9,837 nt of DNA from Anaerolineae bacterium. Its GTDB lineage: Bacteria; Chloroflexota; Anaerolineae; Anaerolineales; Villigracilaceae. The notes beneath the pieces were generated by a model. The model saw only the letters and a list, made by a program, of their open reading frames with translations. It was not told the origin of the DNA and did no database searches. Below are positions 1 through 6,762 of this stretch, one piece after another. The number at the start of each line of letters is the position of its first letter. Within the stretch, counting starts at the first letter, position 1. Where the stretch lies: NCBI GenBank assembly GCA_003484265.1, contig DNDO01000004.1, positions 20,649 to 30,485 on the forward strand, written 5' to 3'. The position numbers were made by a program, and so were the translations under genes.

Positions 1-1299
1 ACCCGGTGCGCGCCAAAAAAGCTGCCAATAATAATCAGACTGGGTCGTCCAATCGCGACGATACGCGTTCACGATCCATACCTGTGTAGCCACAGAAAAT
101 ATAAGAAGGAAACCATAAATCCACTTTTGTCCGGCGGGTCGAACAAACAAGAGCACGAGCCCGACAACCATCAAACTGGCGCCAAACATGGGGGCAAGGG
201 TGAAACGTTCGTTCCAGCCACCGGTGCTGATCTCTTTGCCAATCGCCCAAACGGGAATTGCACTTGCAACGAACAATATTAAGCCATTAAAAATAATCGA
301 AGCCGGAGAAGGGCGATTTGGGATATCTTCTTCATTGCTCGTATTATAAAGAAACGAAAAGACAACCGCGAACAAAGCGCCCAATCCAAACGCGAACCAG
401 GCGATCCGTTGTTGAAAGGTAAAGCCATCCAATCCGACTATTGAATTTATCCAAACCTGCACCGTTGAATGTAAAAGATCCAACACCACTGTATTGAAAA
501 AGTTCAACAATGTTCCTACGAATGATTCCTTGAACCCGCTCATGGTCGAACTGATATTATCGAAACGGGCCAGCGTCTGAAAAGCCTGAGGGAAGTATAC
601 AAAACGTACCCAGAAAAAGAATGCGGTAACCAATAAATATGGCAGGGAAACGATCAAAATTCTTCGCAATACCTGCAAGTTTATTTTATATCCATTTGCA
701 ACAAGCACCCAAACCAAAACAGGTCGTATGAACTCAAAACCAGAAAAATATTCGATTGTAAAAAGGTGCATAAAGGTGGCAACCCAGGATAATGGAAAAA
801 ACAAAGGAGCCAGCTTTGGGCGTTTGATCGCAATTACCATTAGATACAAGGACAGGGAAAAAAGGAGTAACGACGCGATATGACGCGAGAATGCAGCAGA
901 TTGTGTTTGTTGAACAAAGCCCGGATAAACCAATAACAGCGCACCAAGCCAGAAGAAATGTTTTTTATAATCGGGCCAGAATTGGATCATAGCGTAAACA
1001 AAAAACAAAGTGCCAGCCCAGCGGATCAGAAGAGTAGCAGACTGCCAGCCTATCGGATGCGAACCAACAAGAAAATAGATCAAATCATACGTCCAAGGAA
1101 ACGGTCTATCTTCGGCATAGAAACCAAATTGAAAAGCTGGAGAAAGTTTCGTATACATCACAACTTCCCAGTCAGACCAGTAATAGCCCAAGGAGCTCAA
1201 CGTATATCCATAGGTTACAAGCGCAATCAAAAATAAAGCCATTGGATAAAACCATGGCTTTTCAGAAAGTTTTTTCAGTTTTTTGATATTACTCATCAT
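1..1299 (-). CDS. Multi-pass membrane protein, GT-C glycosyltransferase-like (partial, C-terminus beyond window)
   Basis: An open frame runs from the ATG at 1299 to base 1 with no stop, giving the first 433 residues. About ten to twelve hydrophobic segments are visible, the first at residues 18-36. The first external loop (37-85) carries acidic and aromatic motifs, SDWE at 42-45 and EDRPF at 63-67, in the place where GT-C glycosyltransferases keep their catalytic acidic residues. Near the visible end are NERFTLAP (363-370) and RRDWTTQSDYYWQLFWRAP (414-432), probably in another outside loop. A role in moving sugars from a lipid carrier at the outer face of the membrane is inferred from topology only; no substrate can be named. 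The ATG overlaps the stop of the zinc-ribbon gene as ATGA, and GGAGAG (1313-1308) lies 8 nt upstream, so the two are probably translationally coupled. A non-enzymatic polytopic membrane protein is the alternative. Confidence 0.8.
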   Translation of the reverse strand, partial: MMSNIKKLKKLSEKPWFYPMALFLIALVTYGYTLSSLGYYWSDWEVVMYTKLSPAFQFGFYAEDRPFPWTYDLIYFLVGSHPIGWQSATLLIRWAGTLFFVYAMIQFWPDYKKHFFWLGALLLVYPGFVQQTQSAAFSRHIASLLLFSLSLYLMVIAIKRPKLAPLFFPLSWVATFMHLFTIEYFSGFEFIRPVLVWVLVANGYKINLQVLRRILIVSLPYLLVTAFFFWVRFVYFPQAFQTLARFDNISSTMSGFKESFVGTLLNFFNTVVLDLLHSTVQVWINSIVGLDGFTFQQRIAWFAFGLGALFAVVFSFLYNTSNEEDIPNRPSPASIIFNGLILFVASAIPVWAIGKEISTGGWNERFTLAPMFGASLMVVGLVLLFVRPAGQKWIYGFLLIFSVATQVWIVNAYRRDWTTQSDYYWQLFWRAPG

Positions 1300-1817
1300 T
1301 CCTTGAGCTCTCCCTCGTCTTCATCCATCTTCAAACCTTTTAATGCTTCGTCCACACTGACGGCTGAGTCGCGGCGCATTCCGGCAGCAGGCGTGCCACA
1401 ATATGGGCAGATGTTCCACGGCAATTCCATCAAACTATTACAGTTCTCGCAATTCTTCTTGAGCTTGGTATGGCAATTTGGACAAACCTGCCAGTCATCT
1501 TTTACACGGCGTTCACAGCCCGGGCAAAGGGGAAGATCTTCTAGCGCTTGAAGCAACGCTTCTTCTTCAAGAGTCTTTTGGTAATCTTCTTCCAGGGTTC
1601 GTGGTGGACGTAGAATGAGGTAAACCAGAACGCCAGGCAGGTTAAGCACGGCTACCAACAAAGTAGCAAGGGTTTGCACCAAGGGGTCACGCGCCCGAGT
1701 ACGGATGTCGCGATACGTCCATACGACGAGCGAAATCCATAAGGCTGCGAGAAATGCGCCGCCAAAACCAGTTAATACAAGAAGAAGATTGCTAACAAAG
1801 GTAGGATCGAGAGTCAT
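1296..1817 (-). CDS. Membrane-anchored double zinc-ribbon protein
   Basis: This gene encodes 173 residues. Two hydrophobic helices (about 8-33 and 48-70) are joined by a short basic loop with WTYRDIRTRARD, so the protein is a small inner-membrane hairpin. A charged helix rich in Glu and Leu (73-95) follows. Two four-cysteine ribbons come next: Cys98, Cys101, Cys112, Cys115 and Cys123, Cys126, Cys137, Cys140. All are CxxC pairs with 10 residues between the pairs of each ribbon, as in DZR/zinc-ribbon domains (PF12773-like). The tail (145-173) is acidic. The ribbons probably sit in the cytoplasm and may bind a partner protein or nucleic acid; no enzymatic residues are seen. It lies 19 nt after the DUF3048 gene and overlaps the next gene by 4 nt. 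There is no clear Shine-Dalgarno before its ATG, but TAAAAT lies 6 nt upstream. The architecture is clear; the function is unknown. Confidence 0.88.
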   Translation of the reverse strand: MTLDPTFVSNLLLVLTGFGGAFLAALWISLVVWTYRDIRTRARDPLVQTLATLLVAVLNLPGVLVYLILRPPRTLEEDYQKTLEEEALLQALEDLPLCPGCERRVKDDWQVCPNCHTKLKKNCENCNSLMELPWNICPYCGTPAAGMRRDSAVSVDEALKGLKMDEDEGELKE

Positions 1818-1823
1818 AATGAT

Positions 1824-1829
1824 ATTTTA
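1824..1829 (-). promoter_or_regulatory. Possible internal -10 element for a leaderless transcript
   Basis: On the minus strand TAAAAT is followed by six bases and then the ATG of the zinc-ribbon gene, so a transcript initiated from it would begin at or next to the start codon. No good -35 is visible at 16-18 bp, and the site lies in a 19-bp gap inside an apparent operon. It could therefore be a chance AT-rich match. Confidence 0.3.
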
Positions 1830-1836
1830 TCCCATC

Positions 1837-3096
1837 TTAAGGAGTCTCGTGGTGGAAGAACCACTCCCCGTCACCTTGTGACGCATAAGAGTTCGTGCCG
1901 ATCACTTCATAAAAAGTTACGCCGGGTCGGAGGTTGATCGGAGCGCCATACTCTGTTGTCAATACGAGTGGTTGATCCAGATTCATACGGATCCATTTCG
2001 CCGTGAAACCTAAGCCATCGCGAAAGACATACGCCTCCCCTGAACCGGTCAAGTCTATATGGTAGACCTCATCGTCTTCCTGGAACGGGTTGGCAAATTC
2101 ATGGTAGACAAATACCACCACGACATTCGAAGCCTTCACCGCAAGTCCGTTGACGTTATCTATTGTTAGCGCGTACGACTCTTCCTTGCCTGCGCGAATA
2201 TCGTCCACTTCCTGATAGCGTTGATATTGACCGGTCTCTGGTATGTAATCCCAGTAATTGTAGGAATATTCAGAGAAATAAGTGAATATTTTCCTGGCTT
2301 CCACGCCTGGTAAAGACGGGATGTCGTTGCTATAGAATCCGCTCCGCAGGTTGGGTTTATCGGACGGCAGATCATTCTTTGTAATGCAGTCATTCCATAA
2401 CACTGTGTTGAAGTAATTGTTGTTATAAGCCTCGATGTTTCGCGTCTGCATCAATTGATAGGGAGGGCATGAACCGATGGTTGGGACAACCAGGTATTCG
2501 GCAATATCGGTCGTTTTGAAATAATCCAATACTCGTTTATCGGCAAATTTGAAGACAAGGAATGCCTGATACATGCGCGCTATATGCTCATCGAAGAACC
2601 TTCCCGAACGGACAGGACCCACCCACTCGGAGTCGTTGCTGTAAAACACCGCCGTAAATCTCGTCAAACCGCCTTCGATGTAATATTCAAAAACCTGGTC
2701 GGCCAGACTCAAGCCGGAATTCGGTCTTGTATAACGCGGATAGTTTGTAACCTTGATTGCCATCGGATGTCGGTTTAGCAGATTGGGATCAGGGGCGGGT
2801 AAACCTGTCAGTGGGTTAATTACGACCGGCACAACAATTGCAGGAGCATTGACTTCCGTTGGCTGCTGCTCCGGTGGAAATGGAGATTCAGTTGAGGCGG
2901 GATTTGGCAGAGTCACTGTCGGCAAGGATAAAGGGGTTGGCGCAGACTCAGCATAAAGAGAGTCTGAGGCGTTTTCCTGTCCAGGTTGAAATGGTGTTGG
3001 AGATGGATTCCCGATTGCAGAAACATTATCAGGATTTGCGCCGCATCCTGAATTCAAAAGTGAGGCGCACATAATGGTGACGAATATCCAACGCAT
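1837..3096 (-). CDS. DUF3048 domain-containing lipoprotein
   Basis: The product has 419 residues. The N-terminus (MRWIFVTIMCASLLNSGC) is a short lipoprotein signal peptide with the probable lipidated Cys18; the -3 residue is Asn rather than the usual Leu, so the lipobox is imperfect. A Pro/Ser/Thr-rich linker (about 20-90) precedes the DUF3048 fold. Family landmarks are NPLTGLP (94-100), RPNSGLS (124-130), EGGLTRF (141-147) and GPVRSGR (160-166). The C-terminal part (about 270-419) matches the second DUF3048 domain, ending in a GVTFYEVIG strand. The family includes the Bacillus lipoprotein YerB; its biochemical role is not established, and the protein should sit on the outer face of the membrane. 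The same frame is open up to 3324, but a start there would add 76 hydrophilic residues before the signal peptide and overlap the divergent gene, so the ATG at 3096 is preferred. It heads a leftward three-gene unit and has no Shine-Dalgarno. Confidence 0.93.
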   Translation of the reverse strand: MRWIFVTIMCASLLNSGCGANPDNVSAIGNPSPTPFQPGQENASDSLYAESAPTPLSLPTVTLPNPASTESPFPPEQQPTEVNAPAIVVPVVINPLTGLPAPDPNLLNRHPMAIKVTNYPRYTRPNSGLSLADQVFEYYIEGGLTRFTAVFYSNDSEWVGPVRSGRFFDEHIARMYQAFLVFKFADKRVLDYFKTTDIAEYLVVPTIGSCPPYQLMQTRNIEAYNNNYFNTVLWNDCITKNDLPSDKPNLRSGFYSNDIPSLPGVEARKIFTYFSEYSYNYWDYIPETGQYQRYQEVDDIRAGKEESYALTIDNVNGLAVKASNVVVVFVYHEFANPFQEDDEVYHIDLTGSGEAYVFRDGLGFTAKWIRMNLDQPLVLTTEYGAPINLRPGVTFYEVIGTNSYASQGDGEWFFHHETP

Positions 3097-3103
3097 ATAG
3101 TGA

Positions 3104-3132
3104 ATTGTACAGTAATGTAGCGGACGGAGCAA
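3104..3132 (-). promoter_or_regulatory. Promoter of the DUF3048 operon, predicted leaderless
   Basis: On the minus strand TTGCTC (3132-3127) and TACAAT (3109-3104) are separated by exactly 17 bp, a good sigma-70-type pair. Seven bases separate the -10 from the ATG at 3096, so transcription should start at or one base before the start codon. The absence of any Shine-Dalgarno fits this. Confidence 0.6.
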
Positions 3133-3135
3133 ACC

Positions 3136-3144
3136 TGATAAAAT
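3136..3144 (+). promoter_or_regulatory. Extended -10 promoter of the membrane trio, nearly leaderless
   Basis: TGATAAAAT matches an extended -10 (TGn followed by TAAAAT). It ends 9 bases before the ATG at 3154, so the mRNA leader would be about two or three bases. No strong -35 is seen, which extended -10 promoters tolerate. An in-frame TAA at 3139-3141 rules out an upstream start for the gene. The element lies just outside the -35 of the opposing promoter, so the two should compete for RNA polymerase. Confidence 0.5.
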
Positions 3145-3153
3145 TGCGTTTGC

Positions 3154-4716
3154 ATGTTCATATTTATCACTGTCGGCATCCTGCTGCTTTCTGCGATTGG
3201 ATTGTTGATCCTCCGATTTGTCTCGCCAGATTTTCGTTATACATGGCTGCTCGCAACCGGCGGCGCATTTACCGCGTGGATCAGCCTTCTTTTTTGGCAA
3301 ACTGCCATGCCGATAACGGCTCAACTTCCAATTTGGCAGCCAGTAAGTATTTTCCGACAGACACCTTTGTTTATTGCGGATGGGATTTCATGGACATTTG
3401 CAATGAGTCTCGGGACGATCTGCCTGGGGGTAATCATTACTGCCGTTGCACGGGATAACTTTCCCAGCCCAGTAAGTTGGATCGGTATCTTCCTGTTAAC
3501 CGCGTTCGGCATTCTGGCTGTGACCGCCGAAAACCCGCTGACGCTCGTTCTATTATGGGCGGCAATCGACCTTTCGGAATTGATCTCGCAATTGTATTTT
3601 GTGGAGGAGCCCAAGTTGAACGAGCGGGTGGTTGTTTCGTTCGCTTCGCGCGTAACAGGGACACTGGTTCTGTTATGGGCAAGCATGGTCAGCGCCTCGA
3701 ATGACTCGGTCCTTAATTTTCTTTCCGCACCGCCCAGTTCCGGCTTGTTGCTTGTGCTGGCATCGGGACTGCGCCTGGGAGTGTTACCCCTCCATCTTCC
3801 GTATGCCGGGGATTCAGCGTTTCGGAGAGGATTTGGCACAAACTTAAGAATGGTCTCCGCCGGGTCCAGTTTAATCCTTCTTGCCCGTGTTCCATTAAGC
3901 AGTGTAGAGTCACCCATCACACCTTACTTAATGATGTTCGCTTCCATCGCCGCGCTCTATGGAGGATGGATGTGGCTCCGTTCGCCGGACGAATTGACAG
4001 GTCGTCCCTTCTGGTTGATCGGTTTGGGTTCACTCGCAGTCGCAGCGGCATTACGCGGTAATCCCATTGGTGCAACCGCGTGGAGTTGCGCTCTCATCCT
4101 CTCTGGCGGCGCTCTCTTCCTTGCATCAGCTCAGAGCAGATGGCTGGAAAGAACCCTCTTTATTGGTGTGTTGGGCGTATCAGCCCTTCCATTATCCCTA
4201 ACCGCAAACGGATGGGTCAGTGAACGAACGGGGATATGGTTTGCCATACCCTTGCTCATTCTCGCGCAAGCCTTTCTTCTCGCCGGGTACATCCGTCAAA
4301 GCCAGCGTGTATCGGCGCGCACCAACTTTGATGACCAGCCTATATGGGCACGGAATGTGTATCCGCTCGGCATCTACGTCATTCTATTCACTATATTATT
4401 GTTAGGATTCTTCGGCTGGGGCGGTGCGCTTAAGATCGGGAATTGGATTCCAAGTCTAATCGCTTCGCTCCTGACCTTTAGCCTTATCTGGCTCACCCCG
4501 CGTTTTCGTATCCTCAACCCAGTCCGCGCTCATTGGGTACGTCCCACAGACCCAAATTGGCTGGATACTATATACCAGACATTCTGGGGACTCTATCGCC
4601 AAATAGGGAAGATCAGCAACTCATTTTCCAACGTTCTCGAGGGTGAAAGCGGAATTATGTGGACGCTGGTCTTTCTAGCCCTCTTCATTTCCATATTTAC
4701 TCAAGGGACTCCCTGA
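3154..4716 (+). CDS. NuoL/M-like proton-conducting membrane subunit, divergent
   Basis: The 520-residue product is a polytopic membrane protein with roughly 14 hydrophobic segments, the size of NuoM/NuoL-type subunits (Proton_antipo_M, PF00361). The landmark stretch at 205-245 aligns by eye with the TM7-TM8 region of the family: GLRLGVLPLH resembles the KxxxxPLH motif, followed by a MVSAG...LLAR segment. In the TM5-like stretch LVLLWAAIDLSEL (131-143), the position of the family's channel glutamate (W-E in NuoL) is Ala136, with Asp139 and Glu142 further along; the TM7 lysine is Arg207. The C-terminal 60 residues hold an amphipathic stretch and a last helix (about 502-516). The family moves protons or Na+ across the inner membrane together with partner subunits. 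It is first of three tightly packed membrane genes, with 3 nt to the next. The altered residues make true pumping uncertain. Family membership is fairly sure, exact subunit identity is not. Confidence 0.8.
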   Translation: MFIFITVGILLLSAIGLLILRFVSPDFRYTWLLATGGAFTAWISLLFWQTAMPITAQLPIWQPVSIFRQTPLFIADGISWTFAMSLGTICLGVIITAVARDNFPSPVSWIGIFLLTAFGILAVTAENPLTLVLLWAAIDLSELISQLYFVEEPKLNERVVVSFASRVTGTLVLLWASMVSASNDSVLNFLSAPPSSGLLLVLASGLRLGVLPLHLPYAGDSAFRRGFGTNLRMVSAGSSLILLARVPLSSVESPITPYLMMFASIAALYGGWMWLRSPDELTGRPFWLIGLGSLAVAAALRGNPIGATAWSCALILSGGALFLASAQSRWLERTLFIGVLGVSALPLSLTANGWVSERTGIWFAIPLLILAQAFLLAGYIRQSQRVSARTNFDDQPIWARNVYPLGIYVILFTILLLGFFGWGGALKIGNWIPSLIASLLTFSLIWLTPRFRILNPVRAHWVRPTDPNWLDTIYQTFWGLYRQIGKISNSFSNVLEGESGIMWTLVFLALFISIFTQGTP

Positions 4717-4719
4717 CAA

Positions 4720-5316
4720 ATGATTCTTTCTTTGTTGTGGTTTATCGTACTAATTCTTGCTTTTACATCCGTCGGTGTAATGCTCGTGCGAGATTGGCGC
4801 TGGCTGATCATTCTCCTCGCCGTGCAGTATGGTGGGATGTTCATTCTCGCATTACAGCACTGGCCTATTGGCATGGCGGCAGTTAAAGTTATCGCAGGTT
4901 GGATGAGCGCTGCCATATTGGGAATGACCCGATCCAATCTAGTTGATGATCAAAACGATAATGACGCACTCCCGCAGGGCCGCCTCTTCCGATTGATCGC
5001 CGCTTTCATTGTGATTTTGATCGTTACATCCGGCGCACCACTTGTGGATGCCATGATGGCAGACGCCGGATTGGCTGTTTCAGCCGGTAGCCTGCTCCTG
5101 ATCGGGATGGGATTATTACATCTCGGTGTAACGGATCGTGTTCTGCAAGTAACTATCGGCTTGATGACGATCATCGCTGGCTTTGAGATCCTTTATACCG
5201 CTGTCGAGAGTTCGGTGCTGGTTGCAGCCTTGCTCGCTGTCGTCAATTTGGGACTGGCGCTGGCAGGCTCCTATCTTATGATTGCATCCAGTGCGCGCGA
5301 AGCGGAGTCGACATGA
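4720..5316 (+). CDS. HyfE/NuoK-like small membrane subunit
   Basis: The product has 198 residues and about six hydrophobic helices, close to hydrogenase-4 component E (HyfE) in length and layout. The C-terminal half (about 122-190) resembles NuoK/MrpC: a helix ending in a short polar turn (GVTDRV), a helix containing IGLMTIIAGFEILYTAVES (146-164) and a last helix (168-187). The glutamate of the NuoK IGLE motif is Met149 here, though Glu156 and Glu163 lie nearby; the later NuoK glutamate position (AAAEAA) appears as Asn176. The first half has three helices (5-22, 27-47, 52-70) with Lys56 inside the third, then a polar loop (71-88). In complex I and Mrp this type of subunit links antiporter-like subunits to the rest of the machine. 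It starts 3 nt after the previous gene and overlaps the next by 4 nt. No good Shine-Dalgarno is seen (AAGGG lies 12 nt upstream), so it probably relies on coupling. Confidence 0.65.
   Translation: MILSLLWFIVLILAFTSVGVMLVRDWRWLIILLAVQYGGMFILALQHWPIGMAAVKVIAGWMSAAILGMTRSNLVDDQNDNDALPQGRLFRLIAAFIVILIVTSGAPLVDAMMADAGLAVSAGSLLLIGMGLLHLGVTDRVLQVTIGLMTIIAGFEILYTAVESSVLVAALLAVVNLGLALAGSYLMIASSAREAEST
5304..5307 (+). promoter_or_regulatory. Ribosome binding site of the NuoN/M-like gene
   Basis: GGAG ends 5 nt before the ATG at 5313 and lies within the last codons of the preceding gene. With the ATGA stop/start overlap it supports coupled translation and fixes this start. Confidence 0.7.
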
Positions 5317-6710
5317 ACGCGCCTACGATCTGGATTATTCTCCCCGCCGTTATTGCGGTCCTGTTGATGCTCATTAACAATCAACGCGCTCTAAGCCTTA
5401 TCGGAGGAGGAACTGCAATACTTCTCGCAATATTCGCTCAGTTCGTTCCCATTGAAGAGGCATTCAGACTTAACACACTTTCATTCAAAATTGAGTCGTC
5501 GATGAATGTCCTCGGAAGGTCTCTCCTCATTCAACCCGAAGAAGGCACGCTTCTTGCTCTCATTTATGGATCAGCCGCGCTTTGGTTCTTTGGCGCAGAG
5601 GCATCTAGAACCTCACAAAAAATTGTACCCATCGGACTGCTTATTACTGCTTTCATGGTCGCCGCAATTGCAGTCGAGCCATTCCTCTTCGCGGCGTTGT
5701 TCATTGAAGTGGCAGTTCTATTGGCGATCCCGATGTTAACAAGTATCTACAAACCGCCGGGCAAGGGTATTATCCGCTTTCTTATATATCAGACCCTTGC
5801 CATGCCGTTCCTGTTGTTATCCGGCTGGCTTTTGGCGGGTGTCGAATCCAGTCCCGGCAACCTTGCGCTAGCCGCGCAGTCTGCGTCGATACTGGGATTG
5901 GGATTTGCTTTCCTATTCGCTATTTTTCCTCTCTATAACTGGATACCCATGCTGCTCGAGGAAGCCCCTCCTTTCATTGTAGGCTTTCTGTTGTGGCTCC
6001 TTCCAACCATCACTGTCATTTTCGGAGCGGGATTTATCGACCGCTACTCATGGCTTCGCACGTCACCACAATTGGCAACGGCGCTGCAATTGGCTGGAAT
6101 AATCATGATTGTCACTGGCGGATTGTGGGCTGCGTTCCAACGACACATCGGCCGGATCATGGCATACGGCTCAGTCGCAGAGACGGGCTTATCCCTGCTT
6201 GCGCTCAGCCTGGACCTGAGACTGGGCATCCCTATTTTATTTTTACTCCTCCCTGCACGGGCTCTGACCCTAGTTGTCTGGTCGTTTTCGCTGACCCTGC
6301 TCAAGGATCGCTCTGAAACCTTGCGGTTCAGTTCAGTTCGAGGAATGTTAAGAACTTCACCCTTTGCGAGTATCGGACTTGTCATCGCTTCTTTGTCAAC
6401 AAGCGGATTCCCATTACTCGCAGGATTTCCTTCGCGCCTCGCGTTATGGGACTCATTGGCGCGCGTGTCACTTGTCACAGCATTATGGATGGGAGTGGGT
6501 ATCGTTGGCATGTTCATTGCTTCTTTCCGTACTCTGGCTGTCCTTAGCATGGCTGATGAGTACTCAAGCTGGGACGTAAGTGAAAATTTGTTACAGGGAA
6601 TCATGCTCGGGTTGGGAGTGATCGGGATATTCGTCCTGGGGTTGTTCCCGCAAACGGTCCAATACTTTCTCTCCGACCTGCCCGGTATGTTCGAGCATCT
6701 CGGGCGGTGA
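5313..6710 (+). CDS. NuoN/M-like proton-conducting membrane subunit, divergent
   Basis: The product has 465 residues and about 13-14 hydrophobic helices, a typical length for NuoN/NuoM subunits. Family landmarks are present in order: a TM5-like helix with an intramembrane glutamate (Glu132 in FAALFIEVAVLLAIPML); the TM7-TM8 region GLGFAFLFAIFPLYNWIPMLLEEAPP (195-220), which parallels the FKxxxxPFHxWxPDxxEGAP motif; IGRIMAYGSVAETGL (279-293), parallel to KRLLAYSSIxxxG; and SGFPLLAGFPSRLALW (364-379), parallel to the GIPPLxGFxxK motif. The TM5 glutamate is kept, but the TM7 lysine position is Leu200, the TM8 lysine position is Thr232 and the TM12 lysine position is Arg375. It is last in the three-gene cluster and presumably assembles with the other two in the inner membrane. 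A structural or regulatory rather than pumping role is possible. Confidence 0.83.
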   Translation: MNAPTIWIILPAVIAVLLMLINNQRALSLIGGGTAILLAIFAQFVPIEEAFRLNTLSFKIESSMNVLGRSLLIQPEEGTLLALIYGSAALWFFGAEASRTSQKIVPIGLLITAFMVAAIAVEPFLFAALFIEVAVLLAIPMLTSIYKPPGKGIIRFLIYQTLAMPFLLLSGWLLAGVESSPGNLALAAQSASILGLGFAFLFAIFPLYNWIPMLLEEAPPFIVGFLLWLLPTITVIFGAGFIDRYSWLRTSPQLATALQLAGIIMIVTGGLWAAFQRHIGRIMAYGSVAETGLSLLALSLDLRLGIPILFLLLPARALTLVVWSFSLTLLKDRSETLRFSSVRGMLRTSPFASIGLVIASLSTSGFPLLAGFPSRLALWDSLARVSLVTALWMGVGIVGMFIASFRTLAVLSMADEYSSWDVSENLLQGIMLGLGVIGIFVLGLFPQTVQYFLSDLPGMFEHLGR

Positions 6711-6715
6711 GGCGT

Positions 6716-6721
6716 TATAAT
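6716..6721 (+). promoter_or_regulatory. Consensus -10 element upstream of the coiled-coil gene
   Basis: A perfect TATAAT lies 6 bp after the stop of the NuoN/M-like gene and 41 bp before the next ATG. Transcription would begin near 6728, leaving a leader of about 35 nt that includes the Shine-Dalgarno. The -35 region overlaps the end of the previous gene and is weak (TTCGAG with a long 20-bp spacer is the nearest match). The downstream gene may therefore be expressed separately from the membrane trio. Confidence 0.45.
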
Positions 6722-6753
6722 AAATTACCACTCGTAACACAATAGTAAGCGCC

Positions 6754-6758
6754 GGAGG
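6754..6758 (+). promoter_or_regulatory. Strong ribosome binding site of the coiled-coil gene
   Basis: GGAGG lies 4 nt before the ATG at 6763. It is the best-matching Shine-Dalgarno in the window at a workable distance, and it contrasts with the SD-less starts at 1817, 3096 and 3154. Confidence 0.75.
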
Positions 6759-6762
6759 ATAC

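Noticed and set aside
1294..1299. Selenocysteine readthrough of the TGA ending the zinc-ribbon gene, suggested by nearby selB
   Set aside because: The TGA is part of an ordinary ATGA stop/start overlap with a good Shine-Dalgarno for the next gene, and no SECIS-like hairpin was seen after it.
3097..3324. N-terminal extension of the DUF3048 frame by 76 residues
   Set aside because: The extension is hydrophilic, precedes a clear lipoprotein signal peptide and would overlap the divergent NuoL/M-like gene by 171 bp.
3321..3920. 199-codon open frame on the minus strand
   Set aside because: It is antisense to the NuoL/M-like gene, low in hydrophobic structure and shows no family motif.
6044..6604. 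186-codon open frame on the minus strand
   Set aside because: It lies wholly inside the NuoN/M-like gene on the opposite strand, and its translation has no coherent fold or motif; it is a shadow frame.
3154..6710. Assignment of the trio as nuoM, nuoK and nuoN of a standard complex I
   Set aside because: Key residues differ, the middle protein is twice the length of NuoK, and no other complex I gene adjoins, so those symbols would overstate the evidence.
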